NCBI RefSeq assembly: GCF_946885855.1
Contig: NZ_CAMPHH010000122.1
Location: 1-9,647 of the forward strand
Source of the DNA: an uncultured Actinotalea sp.
Lineage (GTDB): Bacteria > Actinomycetota > Actinomycetes > Actinomycetales > Cellulomonadaceae
Direction of reading: 5' to 3'
DNA length: 9,647 bases
A model generated the notes under the pieces. It had not been told where the DNA came from and did not search any database. It saw only the letters and a program-made list of their open reading frames with translations. Positions 1 through 6,458 of this stretch are shown piece by piece. The position numbers were made by a program, and so were the translations under genes. The first letter of the stretch is position 1. The number at the start of each line of letters is the position of its first letter.

Positions 1-29
1 CCCGGGCACGGTCCCGGGCACGGTGCCCG
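1..29. repeat. 12-bp tandem duplication with small hairpin
   Basis: The 12-mer cccgggcacggt occurs twice back to back at 1-12 and 13-24. The second copy runs into gcccg, so 15-20 and 24-29 (cgggca / tgcccg) can pair around a 3-nt loop. It lies beyond the larger hairpin that follows cstA on the leftward strand, so it may be a second part of the terminator. The left edge of the window cuts off any further copies. The repeat is seen directly; the function is inference. Confidence 0.5.
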
Positions 30-38
30 ACGACCTGC

Positions 39-68
39 CCGGGGAGGGCGCCTGGGCGCCCTCCCCGG
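39..68 (-). terminator. Strong hairpin, probable cstA terminator
   Basis: Positions 39-52 (ccggggagggcgcc) and 55-68 form a perfect 14-bp inverted repeat with a 2-nt centre, in practice a shorter stem with a 4-nt loop. It begins 15 nt past the cstA stop codon on the leftward strand. No U-tract follows, which is common for hairpin terminators in GC-rich actinobacteria. The position directly after a stop codon and the perfect arms make a terminator the best reading. Confidence 0.7.
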
Positions 69-83
69 TACCGGGTGCCTCCC

Positions 84-1868
84 TCACGGCTGCCGGCCGC
101 CCGCGGTGCCGACCGGCTCGGCCTCGGGCACGTCGCCGACGACCGGGTCGGGCTCGGCGCGGCGACGCTCCCGGTTCATCGCCTGCACCGCCTCGACGGT
201 GACCCACAGCGCCGCCACGAAGATGACGACGTCCATCCCGAACAGCAGCCAGTTCTGCTGGTCGAAGAACTGGACCGCCTGGACGGCGAGGGCGTAGACG
301 GACATGACCAGCACGAACGCGAGGGGGACCAGGGTGTAGACCGGGTTCCGGCCCGCGCGGATCAGCATGATCGAGATGATCGAGAGGGTCAGGGCCGCGA
401 GGAGCTGGTTCGTCGTGCCGAAGAGCGGCCAGATGACCATGCCGCCCGCCCCGTCGCCCCCGGCGCCGAAGGCGAGCCCGAGGCAGAACGCCAGGGCGAT
501 GAGCGTCCCGGCGACCGTCCCGATCCGCCGGCCGGCGACCTGGGCGGCCTCCTGGACGACGAAGCGCTGCAGCCGCAGGCCGGTGTCCATCGTGGTGGCC
601 GCGAAGAGCACCGCCATGGTCGCCAGGACGGTCGCGGACAGGCTCTCGGGGATGCCGAGGCCCGTGTTGAGGATGGTGCCGCCACCCTCGACGAACGCGT
701 TGACCCCACCGTTGCCGAAGGCGCTGTAGACGTTCTCCCAGTCGGCGAGCGTCGCGAAGCCCGCGGTGGCCGCGATGATCGCCCCGAGGGCGAGCAGACC
801 CTCGCCGACCGCGCCGAAGTACCCGACGAAGCGCGCGTCGGTCTCACGGTCGAGCTGCTTGGAGCTCGTGCCCGAGGCCACCATGCCGTGGAACCCGGAG
901 ATCGCACCGCACGCGACGGTGACGAACAGCAGGGGCACGATGCTCGGGGTGTTCTCCGGCACCGCCGTGTTGAAGGTGGGGGCGACGACCGACGGCGCTG
1001 CGACCGCGACGGCCGCGAAGAGGATGCCCAGGCCGATGAAGAGCTGGAGCCCGTTGATGTAGTCCCGCGGCTGGAGCAGCATCCACACCGGCAGCACGGA
1101 GGCGATGCCGGCGTAGACGAAGAGGACGACGATCCAGAAGGACTGCGCGGACAGGCCCAGCACGGTCTCGGGCAGCACGACCGGGACGTTGTCCCCGAGC
1201 ACGATGAGCGAGTAGAGGACGACGACGCCGCCGACCGACGGCCACAGCAGCCGCATCCGGTACCGGTAGATGAGCTGGCCGATGACGAGCGCCACGGCGA
1301 TCGCACCCCACGTGGGGATGACGGCCGTCGGGGTGGACACCAGGAGGCCCGAGATCACGACGGCGAAGGCCGCGTTGACCATGAGCAGGAGCAGGAAGAT
1401 GACCACCAGGAAGAGGTTGCGCCCCCGCGCCCCGATGTAGCGGCCCGACAGGGCACCCATCGACTGGCCGCGGTGCCGCGCGCTGGCCCAGAGTGCGCCG
1501 AGGTCGTGCATGCCCGCGAAGAAGACGGTGCCGAGCGTGACCCAGAGGAAGGCGGGCAGCCAGCCCCAGATGACGGCGATCGCCGGACCGACGATCGGTG
1601 CGGCGCCGGCGACCGAGGTGAAGTGGTGGCCCCACAGCACGAACTTGTTCGTGGGGACGTAGTCGACCCCGTCGTTCACCTGGTGGGCGGGGGTGCGGTA
1701 GTCGGGGTCCAGGCGCAGGACCCGCTTGGCCAGGTGCTTGGAGTAGAAGGCGTAGCCGAGCGCCATCGTCCCGACGCCGACCACCAGCAGGACCAGTGAG
1801 CTCATGGTGCTCCTCGTCTCAGGGGAGGTCGCACGTCGTCGTGCTCGCGCGTCGCCCCCGGACGCCAC
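84..1868 (-). CDS. cstA: Carbon starvation protein CstA, membrane transporter
   Basis: Polytopic inner-membrane protein of the CstA family. E. coli relatives are induced on carbon starvation and are linked to peptide and pyruvate uptake. The family signature DGVDYVPTNKFVLWGHHF lies at residues 66-83, followed by an AGAAPIVGP segment; further in is SGFHGMVASGTSSKQL, which matches the family's conserved Gly/Ser-rich region. Many hydrophobic helices run from about residue 25 to 570. The product is 594 aa from GTG at 1868, shorter than E. coli CstA (about 700 aa), as in the short bacterial branch. The GTG is preceded by a near-ideal Shine-Dalgarno (aaggaggt, 6-nt gap) and lies about 28 nt after the predicted transcription start. 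An in-frame ATG at 1805 (573 aa, MSSLVLLVV) also has a gaggag site and fits the family N-terminus better, so the start is unsettled. Family assignment is near certain. No small YbdD-type partner gene follows before the terminator. Confidence 0.95.
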   Translation of the reverse strand: MASGGDARARRRATSPETRSTMSSLVLLVVGVGTMALGYAFYSKHLAKRVLRLDPDYRTPAHQVNDGVDYVPTNKFVLWGHHFTSVAGAAPIVGPAIAVIWGWLPAFLWVTLGTVFFAGMHDLGALWASARHRGQSMGALSGRYIGARGRNLFLVVIFLLLLMVNAAFAVVISGLLVSTPTAVIPTWGAIAVALVIGQLIYRYRMRLLWPSVGGVVVLYSLIVLGDNVPVVLPETVLGLSAQSFWIVVLFVYAGIASVLPVWMLLQPRDYINGLQLFIGLGILFAAVAVAAPSVVAPTFNTAVPENTPSIVPLLFVTVACGAISGFHGMVASGTSSKQLDRETDARFVGYFGAVGEGLLALGAIIAATAGFATLADWENVYSAFGNGGVNAFVEGGGTILNTGLGIPESLSATVLATMAVLFAATTMDTGLRLQRFVVQEAAQVAGRRIGTVAGTLIALAFCLGLAFGAGGDGAGGMVIWPLFGTTNQLLAALTLSIISIMLIRAGRNPVYTLVPLAFVLVMSVYALAVQAVQFFDQQNWLLFGMDVVIFVAALWVTVEAVQAMNRERRRAEPDPVVGDVPEAEPVGTAGGRQP

Positions 1869-1902
1869 CCCGCGACCTCCTTGTGCGGGCTTGACGCGGG
1901 GG

Positions 1903-1956
1903 AGGGTAACACAACGGAGTCATGTGCGGCATGACGCACGGTGACCGCTCCATGAC
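1903..1956 (-). promoter_or_regulatory. Candidate cstA promoter with palindromic operator
   Basis: Read leftward, TACCCT at 1908-1903 fits the TAnnnT form of a -10 box and would start transcription about 28 nt before the GTG start of cstA. The -35 position (about 1931-1926, tgccgc) is a poor match to TTGACA, as in an activator-dependent promoter. This weak box lies inside the inverted repeat gtcatg-tgcgg-catgac (1919-1935). An overlapping repeat gtgcg-N6-cgcac spans 1924-1939, and a further catgac copy sits at 1951-1956. A regulator binding here could control cstA; its identity cannot be told. The rest of the 153-bp spacer (1869-2021) shows only another gtcatg at 2010-2015 and no convincing terminator for the upstream gene. 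Confidence 0.45.
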
Positions 1957-2021
1957 CGTGTTGTCCTCTTTGTCACGTCGCATCCTGGGCGTCGCCGGGG
2001 CCGCCATTCGTCATGTCGAGG

Positions 2022-3269
2022 TCAAGAGCCCAGCGTCGCCAGTCCGTCCAGGAGGCGGGTCACGTCGTCGTCGTCGGTGTAGGGCGCGAGCCCGATGCGG
2101 AGGGCGCCGTCGTCGCCCAGGCCGAGGTGGCGGGACGCCTCCAGCGCGTAGAACGAGCCGTTCGGAGCGTTGACGCCGCGGTCGCCGAGGTGCTGCCGGA
2201 CGTCCGCGTCCGCCACGCCGTGCACCCGCAGCAGCAGGGTCGGGGTCCGCGAGGCGGCCCGCGACCACAGGGTGATCCCGCCGATCTCGGCCAGTCCGGC
2301 CTCGAGCCGCTCACGCAGCCGGTCCTCGTGGGCCTCCACCGCAGCCATCCCGGCGAGGACGCGCTGCCGTCGCGTGGTCACCCCGCCCCCGCTCGCCTCG
2401 GTGCCCAGCCCGGCGACGACGTCGACCGCAGCGGTGCACCCGGCGAGCAGCTCGTACGGCAGCGTGCCCAGCTCGAACCGCTGCGGCACGGCGTCCGACG
2501 ACGGCAGGAGCTTGGCCGGTTGCAGCGTCTCCAGGAACGCCGGGTCCGCGGCCAGGACGCCGAGGTGGGGGCCGAGGAGCTTGTAGGGCGAGCACAGGAA
2601 CACGTCGGCACCGAGCGCTTGGACGTCGGTCGGGACGTGCGCGGTGGAGTGCACCCCGTCCACGACGAGCAGCGCGCCGGCGGCGTGCACGACCTGCGCG
2701 ATCGCGGGCACGTCAGGTCGGGTCCCGATGAGGTTCGACGCCGCGGTGACGGCGACGACGCGCGTGCGCGGTCCGACCGCAGCCGCCACCGCCTCGACCG
2801 GGAGCTCGCCCGTGGTCGGGTCGAAGTCCACCCAGCGCAGCGTGGCGCCGACGCCCTGCGCGGCGAGGACCCAGGGCCGGATGTTCGCGTCGTGGTCCAG
2901 CCGGCTGACGACGACCTCGTCGCCCGGCCCCCACCCCGCGGCGAGCGTGCGCGCCAGGTCGAAGGTCAGCTGCGTCATGCTCCGTCCGACGACGACGCCG
3001 CGCGGGTCGGCGCCGAGCAGGTCGCCGAGCGCCGCCCGTGCCCCCGCGACCACTTCCGTGGCCCGCCGCTCGGCCCGCGTGACGGTGCCCGCGTTCGCCG
3101 TGGCGGCCGTCATCGCGTCCGCGACGGCGTGCGCCACCTCGACCGGGACCTGCGAGCCGCCGGGCCCGTCGAAGTGGGCGGCGCCCTCGGCCAGTGCCGG
3201 GAACCGGGCGCGGAAGGCCGCGACGTCGTAGGTGCCCGCGGGCGTGGCGGTCGTCGGGGAGGTCGTCAT
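2022..3269 (-). CDS. Cysteine desulfurase-like PLP enzyme (class V aminotransferase fold)
   Basis: This 415-aa protein is a fold-type I, class V PLP-dependent enzyme. The PLP-binding region is visible: VDGVHSTAH (Asp204, His207) and SPYKLLGPH, with Lys230 as the expected Schiff-base lysine. His126 in RLDHDAN is the likely ring-stacking residue, and RFELGT (264-269) is the substrate-loop motif of desulfurases. The C-terminal GVNAPNGSFYALEASRHLGL stretch and overall layout resemble the VC1184-type subfamily of desulfurase-like proteins (TIGR01976). Only two cysteines occur, Cys226 and Cys278, both in the PLP domain; none lies in the C-terminal loop (about 340-370) where NifS/IscS/SufS carry the persulfide cysteine. 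True cysteine desulfurase activity is therefore doubtful, and the substrate is unknown. No suf/isc genes are nearby. The ATG at 3269 has no Shine-Dalgarno but has a -10-like CACACT six bases upstream, suggesting a leaderless message. Confidence 0.88.
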   Translation of the reverse strand: MTTSPTTATPAGTYDVAAFRARFPALAEGAAHFDGPGGSQVPVEVAHAVADAMTAATANAGTVTRAERRATEVVAGARAALGDLLGADPRGVVVGRSMTQLTFDLARTLAAGWGPGDEVVVSRLDHDANIRPWVLAAQGVGATLRWVDFDPTTGELPVEAVAAAVGPRTRVVAVTAASNLIGTRPDVPAIAQVVHAAGALLVVDGVHSTAHVPTDVQALGADVFLCSPYKLLGPHLGVLAADPAFLETLQPAKLLPSSDAVPQRFELGTLPYELLAGCTAAVDVVAGLGTEASGGGVTTRRQRVLAGMAAVEAHEDRLRERLEAGLAEIGGITLWSRAASRTPTLLLRVHGVADADVRQHLGDRGVNAPNGSFYALEASRHLGLGDDGALRIGLAPYTDDDDVTRLLDGLATLGS

Positions 3270-3351
3270 AGCGCCAGTGTGACGCCGGATCGGCGGACGG
3301 GCCGGACGGCGCCCGGTCGCGCACGCTCACGCGCCGGGCGACGCTGGTGCC
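3270..3351. promoter_or_regulatory. Divergent leaderless promoter region
   Basis: These 82 bases separate two divergent starts. Leftward, CACACT (3281-3276) ends six bases before the ATG at 3269. Rightward, GACGCT (3340-3345) ends six bases before the ATG at 3352. Both are followed by GG and no purine-rich ribosome site, as expected if transcription begins at or next to the start codon. The -35 positions are not recognisable. The -10 calls rest on spacing and on the same pattern recurring upstream of the gene at 7340. Confidence 0.45.
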
Positions 3352-3564
3352 ATGTCGATGATGGAGCCGTTCATCCCCCACCCGAAGGACGAGGAGACCG
3401 TCGCGGCCGCCGATCCCGGCGCCGGGGCGCCGGCGCAGGCCGACGGCGTCGCGACGGAGCCGGCGGGCGAGGAGTTCCGCCGGGCGGGTCGGGACCCGCT
3501 GACCCACGAGCCGGTCGAGCCGTCGCGCGAGGGTGGCGTCGAGGACACCACGCCCGAGAAGTGA
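3352..3564 (+). CDS. Small acidic hypothetical protein, 70 aa
   Basis: I do not recognise this protein. It begins MSMMEPFIPHPKDEE and ends VEDTTPEK. It is rich in Glu, Asp, Pro and Ala, has no membrane segment, signal peptide or cysteine, and is probably a soluble, largely disordered protein. The case for a real gene is codon usage: nearly every codon ends in G or C, with only one GAT and two GGT as exceptions, and the matching frames on the other strand do not look like protein. The ATG has a -10-like GACGCT six bases upstream, so it may be leaderless and share a control region with the divergent PLP enzyme. No function can be assigned. A spurious open frame in GC-rich DNA remains possible. 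Confidence 0.6.
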   Translation: MSMMEPFIPHPKDEETVAAADPGAGAPAQADGVATEPAGEEFRRAGRDPLTHEPVEPSREGGVEDTTPEK

Positions 3565-3592
3565 TCGACGTCATGCGTGATCTTCGTCATGC
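3561..3592. repeat. 16-bp imperfect tandem repeat
   Basis: gtgatcgacgtcatgc (3561-3576) is followed at once by gtgatcttcgtcatgc (3577-3592), with 14 of 16 bases identical. The first copy overlaps the stop codon of the small acidic gene, and the second ends about 40 bp before the candidate -10 box of the DoxX-type gene. Both copies contain GTCATG, the hexamer that also clusters in the cstA promoter. A tandem binding site for a regulator of the downstream gene is a reasonable guess. Confidence 0.45.
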
Positions 3593-3630
3593 CGGGGCCA
3601 TATAGCGGCAAAGGCATTCCTGCATCTTCG

Positions 3631-3636
3631 TACGCT
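3631..3636 (+). promoter_or_regulatory. Candidate -10 box for the DoxX-type gene
   Basis: TACGCT fits the actinobacterial TAnnnT -10 consensus and lies in a locally AT-richer patch (about 3598-3636). Transcription would start near 3643, giving a leader of about 65 nt before the ATG at 3708. The -35 position (around 3608-3613) does not match TTGACA, so an alternative sigma factor or an activator may be needed. Apart from the tandem repeat, I see nothing else in 3593-3707. Confidence 0.35.
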
Positions 3637-3707
3637 CGTGGTGTCGCCCGTGCGGATCTCTCCGAGGCCGCCGCGCGGCCCCTGTCACGACGAGCCCGAG
3701 GACCGCC

Positions 3708-5105
3708 ATGACACCGCCCCCCACCCACCCTGGGCCCTTCGGCGCGAGGACGCTCGCGCGCCGGCGGTCCGCCCGCCGAGCCGGTCTCGCCGCCGGCCTC
3801 GTCGCCGTCGCGACGGTCGTCGTCGCCGCACCGGCCGCCGCGCACGCGCGCTGGTTCGCCGAGACCGCCCCCGGCGGTGACTGGGGCTTCTTCTTCTCGC
3901 CGGTCCCCCTGGCGCTGACCGGGACCATGATCGCGGTGACCGTCGCCTGGCGGCTGGCCTCGCGTCGCCTGCCGACGCCCGAGCTGCCGTTCCTCGCGCC
4001 GCTCGGTCGCCTCGCCCCCTGGGTGCCGCGCCTGCTCGCGATCCACATGGGCGTCTCGCTGCTGGCCTTCTCGGTCACGGGCGCGTTCCTCACGCCGGCC
4101 ATCCCGATCGACGACGTCCCCGGCGGCGTCCTCGCCGGCGTGGTCCAGGGGCTGGTCGGCGTCTGGCTCGTCACCGGCGTGTACCTGCGCCCGGCGGCCG
4201 CCGCGCTCGTCCTCCTCGGGCCCCCGGTGCTGCTCACCGCGGGCCCCGTGCAGCTCCTGGAGACGGCCGACACCCTCGCCGTCGCCCTCTTCCTGGCGAT
4301 CGTCCCGCCGTCGCACCGCGGCGTGGGTCACGTGGACCCCAGTGGCCTGCAGACCCGGTGGGCCGTCTTCCTCCTGCGCCTGCTCGTCGGCGTCGCCCTC
4401 ATCACGCTCGCGTTCGCCGAGAAGCTGACGAACCCGGACCTCGCCCGGAACCTCCTCGAGGAGTACCCGGTGATGAACCTGCCGCAGCAGCTCGGTCTGC
4501 CCGTCCCGGTCGACGTCTTCATCGCCTTCGCGGGAGCGACCGAGATCCTCTTCGGCCTGCTCATCATCTCCGGTGCCCTGCCGCAGGTGACGGTGCTCGT
4601 CGCCCTGGTGCCGTTCAACCTCACGCTGCTCGTCTTCGGCACGACCGAGGTCATCGGGCACCTGCCCGTCTACGGGGCCTTCCTGGCGCTGCTGGCGTAC
4701 GGCTCCAGCCGCGACGCGTCGTCCGCCCTGCCGTGGTTCCCGCGGCGGGCGGACGTCCGCGAGGCGCTCACGGCCCTGCACGCCTGGGCGCTCGGCGGTG
4801 TGCAGACCGCACGCGACGTCGCCGCCGGCCGGCGGTCCCGCCTCGCCGGCCTCGGCCTCCCGGGCGTGGACGGAGCCGCGGCGCCGCTGCCGGGGGCGCG
4901 GGCCGCCGGAACCGGCGCGGCCGCTGCGGGCCGGTCAGCCCTGGGTGGCCCGACGACGTCCGGCGCCACCCCGACGACGGCGGCGGCCGGCGGTCGCCTC
5001 GCCGCCACCGGCGGCCCGGGTGCCCGAGCTGCCGGGGGAGCCGGCAGCGCTGGCGGTGCCGGAACCGCTGACGGTGCGGCCGCCGGTGGTGGCGACGACC
5101 GGTGA
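3708..5105 (+). CDS. DoxX-family multi-pass membrane protein with long Ala/Gly tail
   Basis: The 465-aa product starts with an Arg-rich segment and a hydrophobic stretch (residues 25-45) ending AAAHARWF, which looks like a signal peptide or first helix. About eight to nine more hydrophobic segments follow, up to residue 340. The region from about 220 (LLRLLVGVALITLAFAEKL) onward resembles the DoxX/DoxD quinol-oxidase-associated membrane domain, with GATEILFGLLIISGA as a typical helix. Role and partners are unknown; DoxX-like proteins are often linked to redox or sulfur stress, but nothing here fixes that. From about residue 365 the chain becomes Ala/Gly/Thr-rich low-complexity sequence without membrane segments, and its last 57 codons run antisense to the end of the helicase gene. 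The ATG has a modest gagg site (cgaggaccgcc). An ancestral stop codon lost by mutation could explain the tail. Membrane nature is sure; the DoxX assignment is fairly sure. Confidence 0.8.
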   Translation: MTPPPTHPGPFGARTLARRRSARRAGLAAGLVAVATVVVAAPAAAHARWFAETAPGGDWGFFFSPVPLALTGTMIAVTVAWRLASRRLPTPELPFLAPLGRLAPWVPRLLAIHMGVSLLAFSVTGAFLTPAIPIDDVPGGVLAGVVQGLVGVWLVTGVYLRPAAAALVLLGPPVLLTAGPVQLLETADTLAVALFLAIVPPSHRGVGHVDPSGLQTRWAVFLLRLLVGVALITLAFAEKLTNPDLARNLLEEYPVMNLPQQLGLPVPVDVFIAFAGATEILFGLLIISGALPQVTVLVALVPFNLTLLVFGTTEVIGHLPVYGAFLALLAYGSSRDASSALPWFPRRADVREALTALHAWALGGVQTARDVAAGRRSRLAGLGLPGVDGAAAPLPGARAAGTGAAAAGRSALGGPTTSGATPTTAAAGGRLAATGGPGARAAGGAGSAGGAGTADGAAAGGGDDR

Positions 5106-6458
5106 CGTCCCGCCGACGGCGTGCGCCCGACCGCCCGTGCGCTGACCCGGCGCGGCGGCGGCGGGGCGGGACGACCGTCCCGCACCCCCGCGGCCTCCAC
5201 GGCCGGAGCGGCCGCCCGGGGCGCCCGTCCCGGAACCCGAGGTCACCGCCGACTGCCGCAGCGGCGACGCGGACGGCGCCACGAACGCCGCGACGGCCCC
5301 GACGAGGGCGTCCAGCCGAGCGTCGCCCGGCGCGACGGCGACCGGCCTCACGTCGATCTTCGCCGCACGGGTGAGCAGGCGGACGTCCTGCCGCTGCTCC
5401 GGGAGCATCAGCGTGACGACGTCGCCGCCGGACCCGGCGCGCGCCGTGCGTCCGGACCGGTGCAGGTACGCCTTGTGCTCCGCAGGCGGGTCCACGTGCA
5501 CGACGAGCTCGATCTCGTCGACGTGGATCCCGCGCGCGGCGATGTCCGTGGCGACGAGCACGCGCACGTCGCCGCCGGAGAAGGCCTCGAGGTTCCGCTC
5601 CCGGGCGTTCTGGCTGAGGTTGCCGTGCAGGTCGACGGCGGGGATGCCGGCGGTGGTGAGCTGCTTGGCGAGCTTCTTCGCCTGGTGCTTGGTGCGGGTG
5701 AAGAGGACCCGCCGACCGCGGCCGGATGCCAGGTGGTGGACGACGTCACGCTTCGCGTCGGCGTCGGCGACCTCGAGGACGTGGTGCGTCATGGCCACGA
5801 CCGGCGACTCCGCGGGGTCGACCGAGTGCTGCACGGGCTTGGTGAGGAAGCGCTGCACCAGCTGGTCCACACCGTTGTCCAGCGTTGCCGAGAACAGCAG
5901 CCGCTGACCCTGCTTCGGCGTGCGGTCCATGATGCGGCGGACGCCCGGCAGGAAGCCCAGGTCGGCCATGTGGTCCGCCTCGTCCAGCACGGTGATCTCG
6001 ATCCCGTCGAGCGAGAGCAGCTTCTGGTTCAGCAGGTCCTCGAGGCGGCCGGGGCAGGCGACCAGGATGTCGACCCCGGCGTCGAGCGCCGTGACCTGAC
6101 GGTGCTGCGAGACGCCACCGAAGATCGTCGTCGTCCGCAGCCCGAGGGCCTGGGCCAACGGGGCGACGACGGCCTCGATCTGGTTGGCCAGCTCACGGGT
6201 CGGGCACAGCACGAGGCCGCGGGGGCGGCGGGGGCGGCGGCGCTGGGCCACGTCGCCCCCGGCGCCGAGCCGGGCGGCGAGCGGCAGGGCGAACGCCAGC
6301 GTCTTGCCCGAGCCGGTGCGGCCGCGGCCGAGCACATCGGTCCCGCGCAGCGAGTCGGGGAGCGTCGCGGTCTGGATCGGGAACGGGGTGGTGATGCCCT
6401 GCTCCGCGAGGACACGGACGACAGGGGTGGGCAGGCCGAAGCCGGCAAAGGTGGTCAC
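4935..6458 (-). CDS. DEAD-box ATP-dependent RNA helicase
   Basis: Cytoplasmic RNA helicase that unwinds RNA using ATP. From GTG at 6458 the product is 507 aa and all core motifs are in order: Q-motif (FAGFGLP, Gln29), Walker A GRTGSGKT (Lys52), PTRELA (86-91), ACPGR (134-138), DEAD (159-162), SAT (190-192), then ATDIAARG and HRSGRTARAG in the second RecA domain. The last 110 or so residues are a Gly/Arg/Ser/Ala-rich tail with RGGRGG-like patches ending GRRRATQG, typical of RNA-binding tails in actinobacterial members. GTG at 6458 is chosen because agagg stands seven bases upstream and the protein then begins at the usual VTTFAGFGL; an upstream in-frame ATG at 6569 would add 37 unhelpful residues. 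It is related to the RhlE/cold-shock helicase group, but I would not assign a symbol. Its 3' end overlaps the convergent DoxX-type gene. Confidence 0.95.
   Translation of the reverse strand: MTTFAGFGLPTPVVRVLAEQGITTPFPIQTATLPDSLRGTDVLGRGRTGSGKTLAFALPLAARLGAGGDVAQRRRPRRPRGLVLCPTRELANQIEAVVAPLAQALGLRTTTIFGGVSQHRQVTALDAGVDILVACPGRLEDLLNQKLLSLDGIEITVLDEADHMADLGFLPGVRRIMDRTPKQGQRLLFSATLDNGVDQLVQRFLTKPVQHSVDPAESPVVAMTHHVLEVADADAKRDVVHHLASGRGRRVLFTRTKHQAKKLAKQLTTAGIPAVDLHGNLSQNARERNLEAFSGGDVRVLVATDIAARGIHVDEIELVVHVDPPAEHKAYLHRSGRTARAGSGGDVVTLMLPEQRQDVRLLTRAAKIDVRPVAVAPGDARLDALVGAVAAFVAPSASPLRQSAVTSGSGTGAPGGRSGRGGRGGAGRSSRPAAAAPGQRTGGRAHAVGGTSPVVATTGGRTVSGSGTASAAGSPGSSGTRAAGGGEATAGRRRRRGGAGRRRATQG

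Noticed and set aside
75..1799. 574-codon rightward open frame opposite cstA
   Set aside because: It is rich in Arg, Asp, Gly and Glu without domains, and is the antisense image of a clear membrane transporter; such frames arise from GC-rich codon bias.
1923..1939. CRP/GlxR (cAMP receptor) site before cstA
   Set aside because: There is a gtgcg-N6-cgcac palindrome, but the half-sites do not match TGTGA/TCACA, so naming this regulator would be guesswork.
2013..3605. 530-codon rightward open frame opposite the PLP enzyme
   Set aside because: It is antisense to a full-length conserved enzyme and runs over the small gene in another frame; composition is typical of a shadow frame.
3327..4781. 484-codon leftward open frame across the small gene and the DoxX-type gene
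   Set aside because: Highly charged, repetitive composition with no family motif; it runs through a promoter region and opposite a clear membrane protein.
4860..5300. Low-complexity block as a mobile element or repeat array
   Set aside because: The stretch is Gly/Ala/Arg codon bias in two protein tails; there are no terminal inverted repeats, target duplications or regular repeat units.
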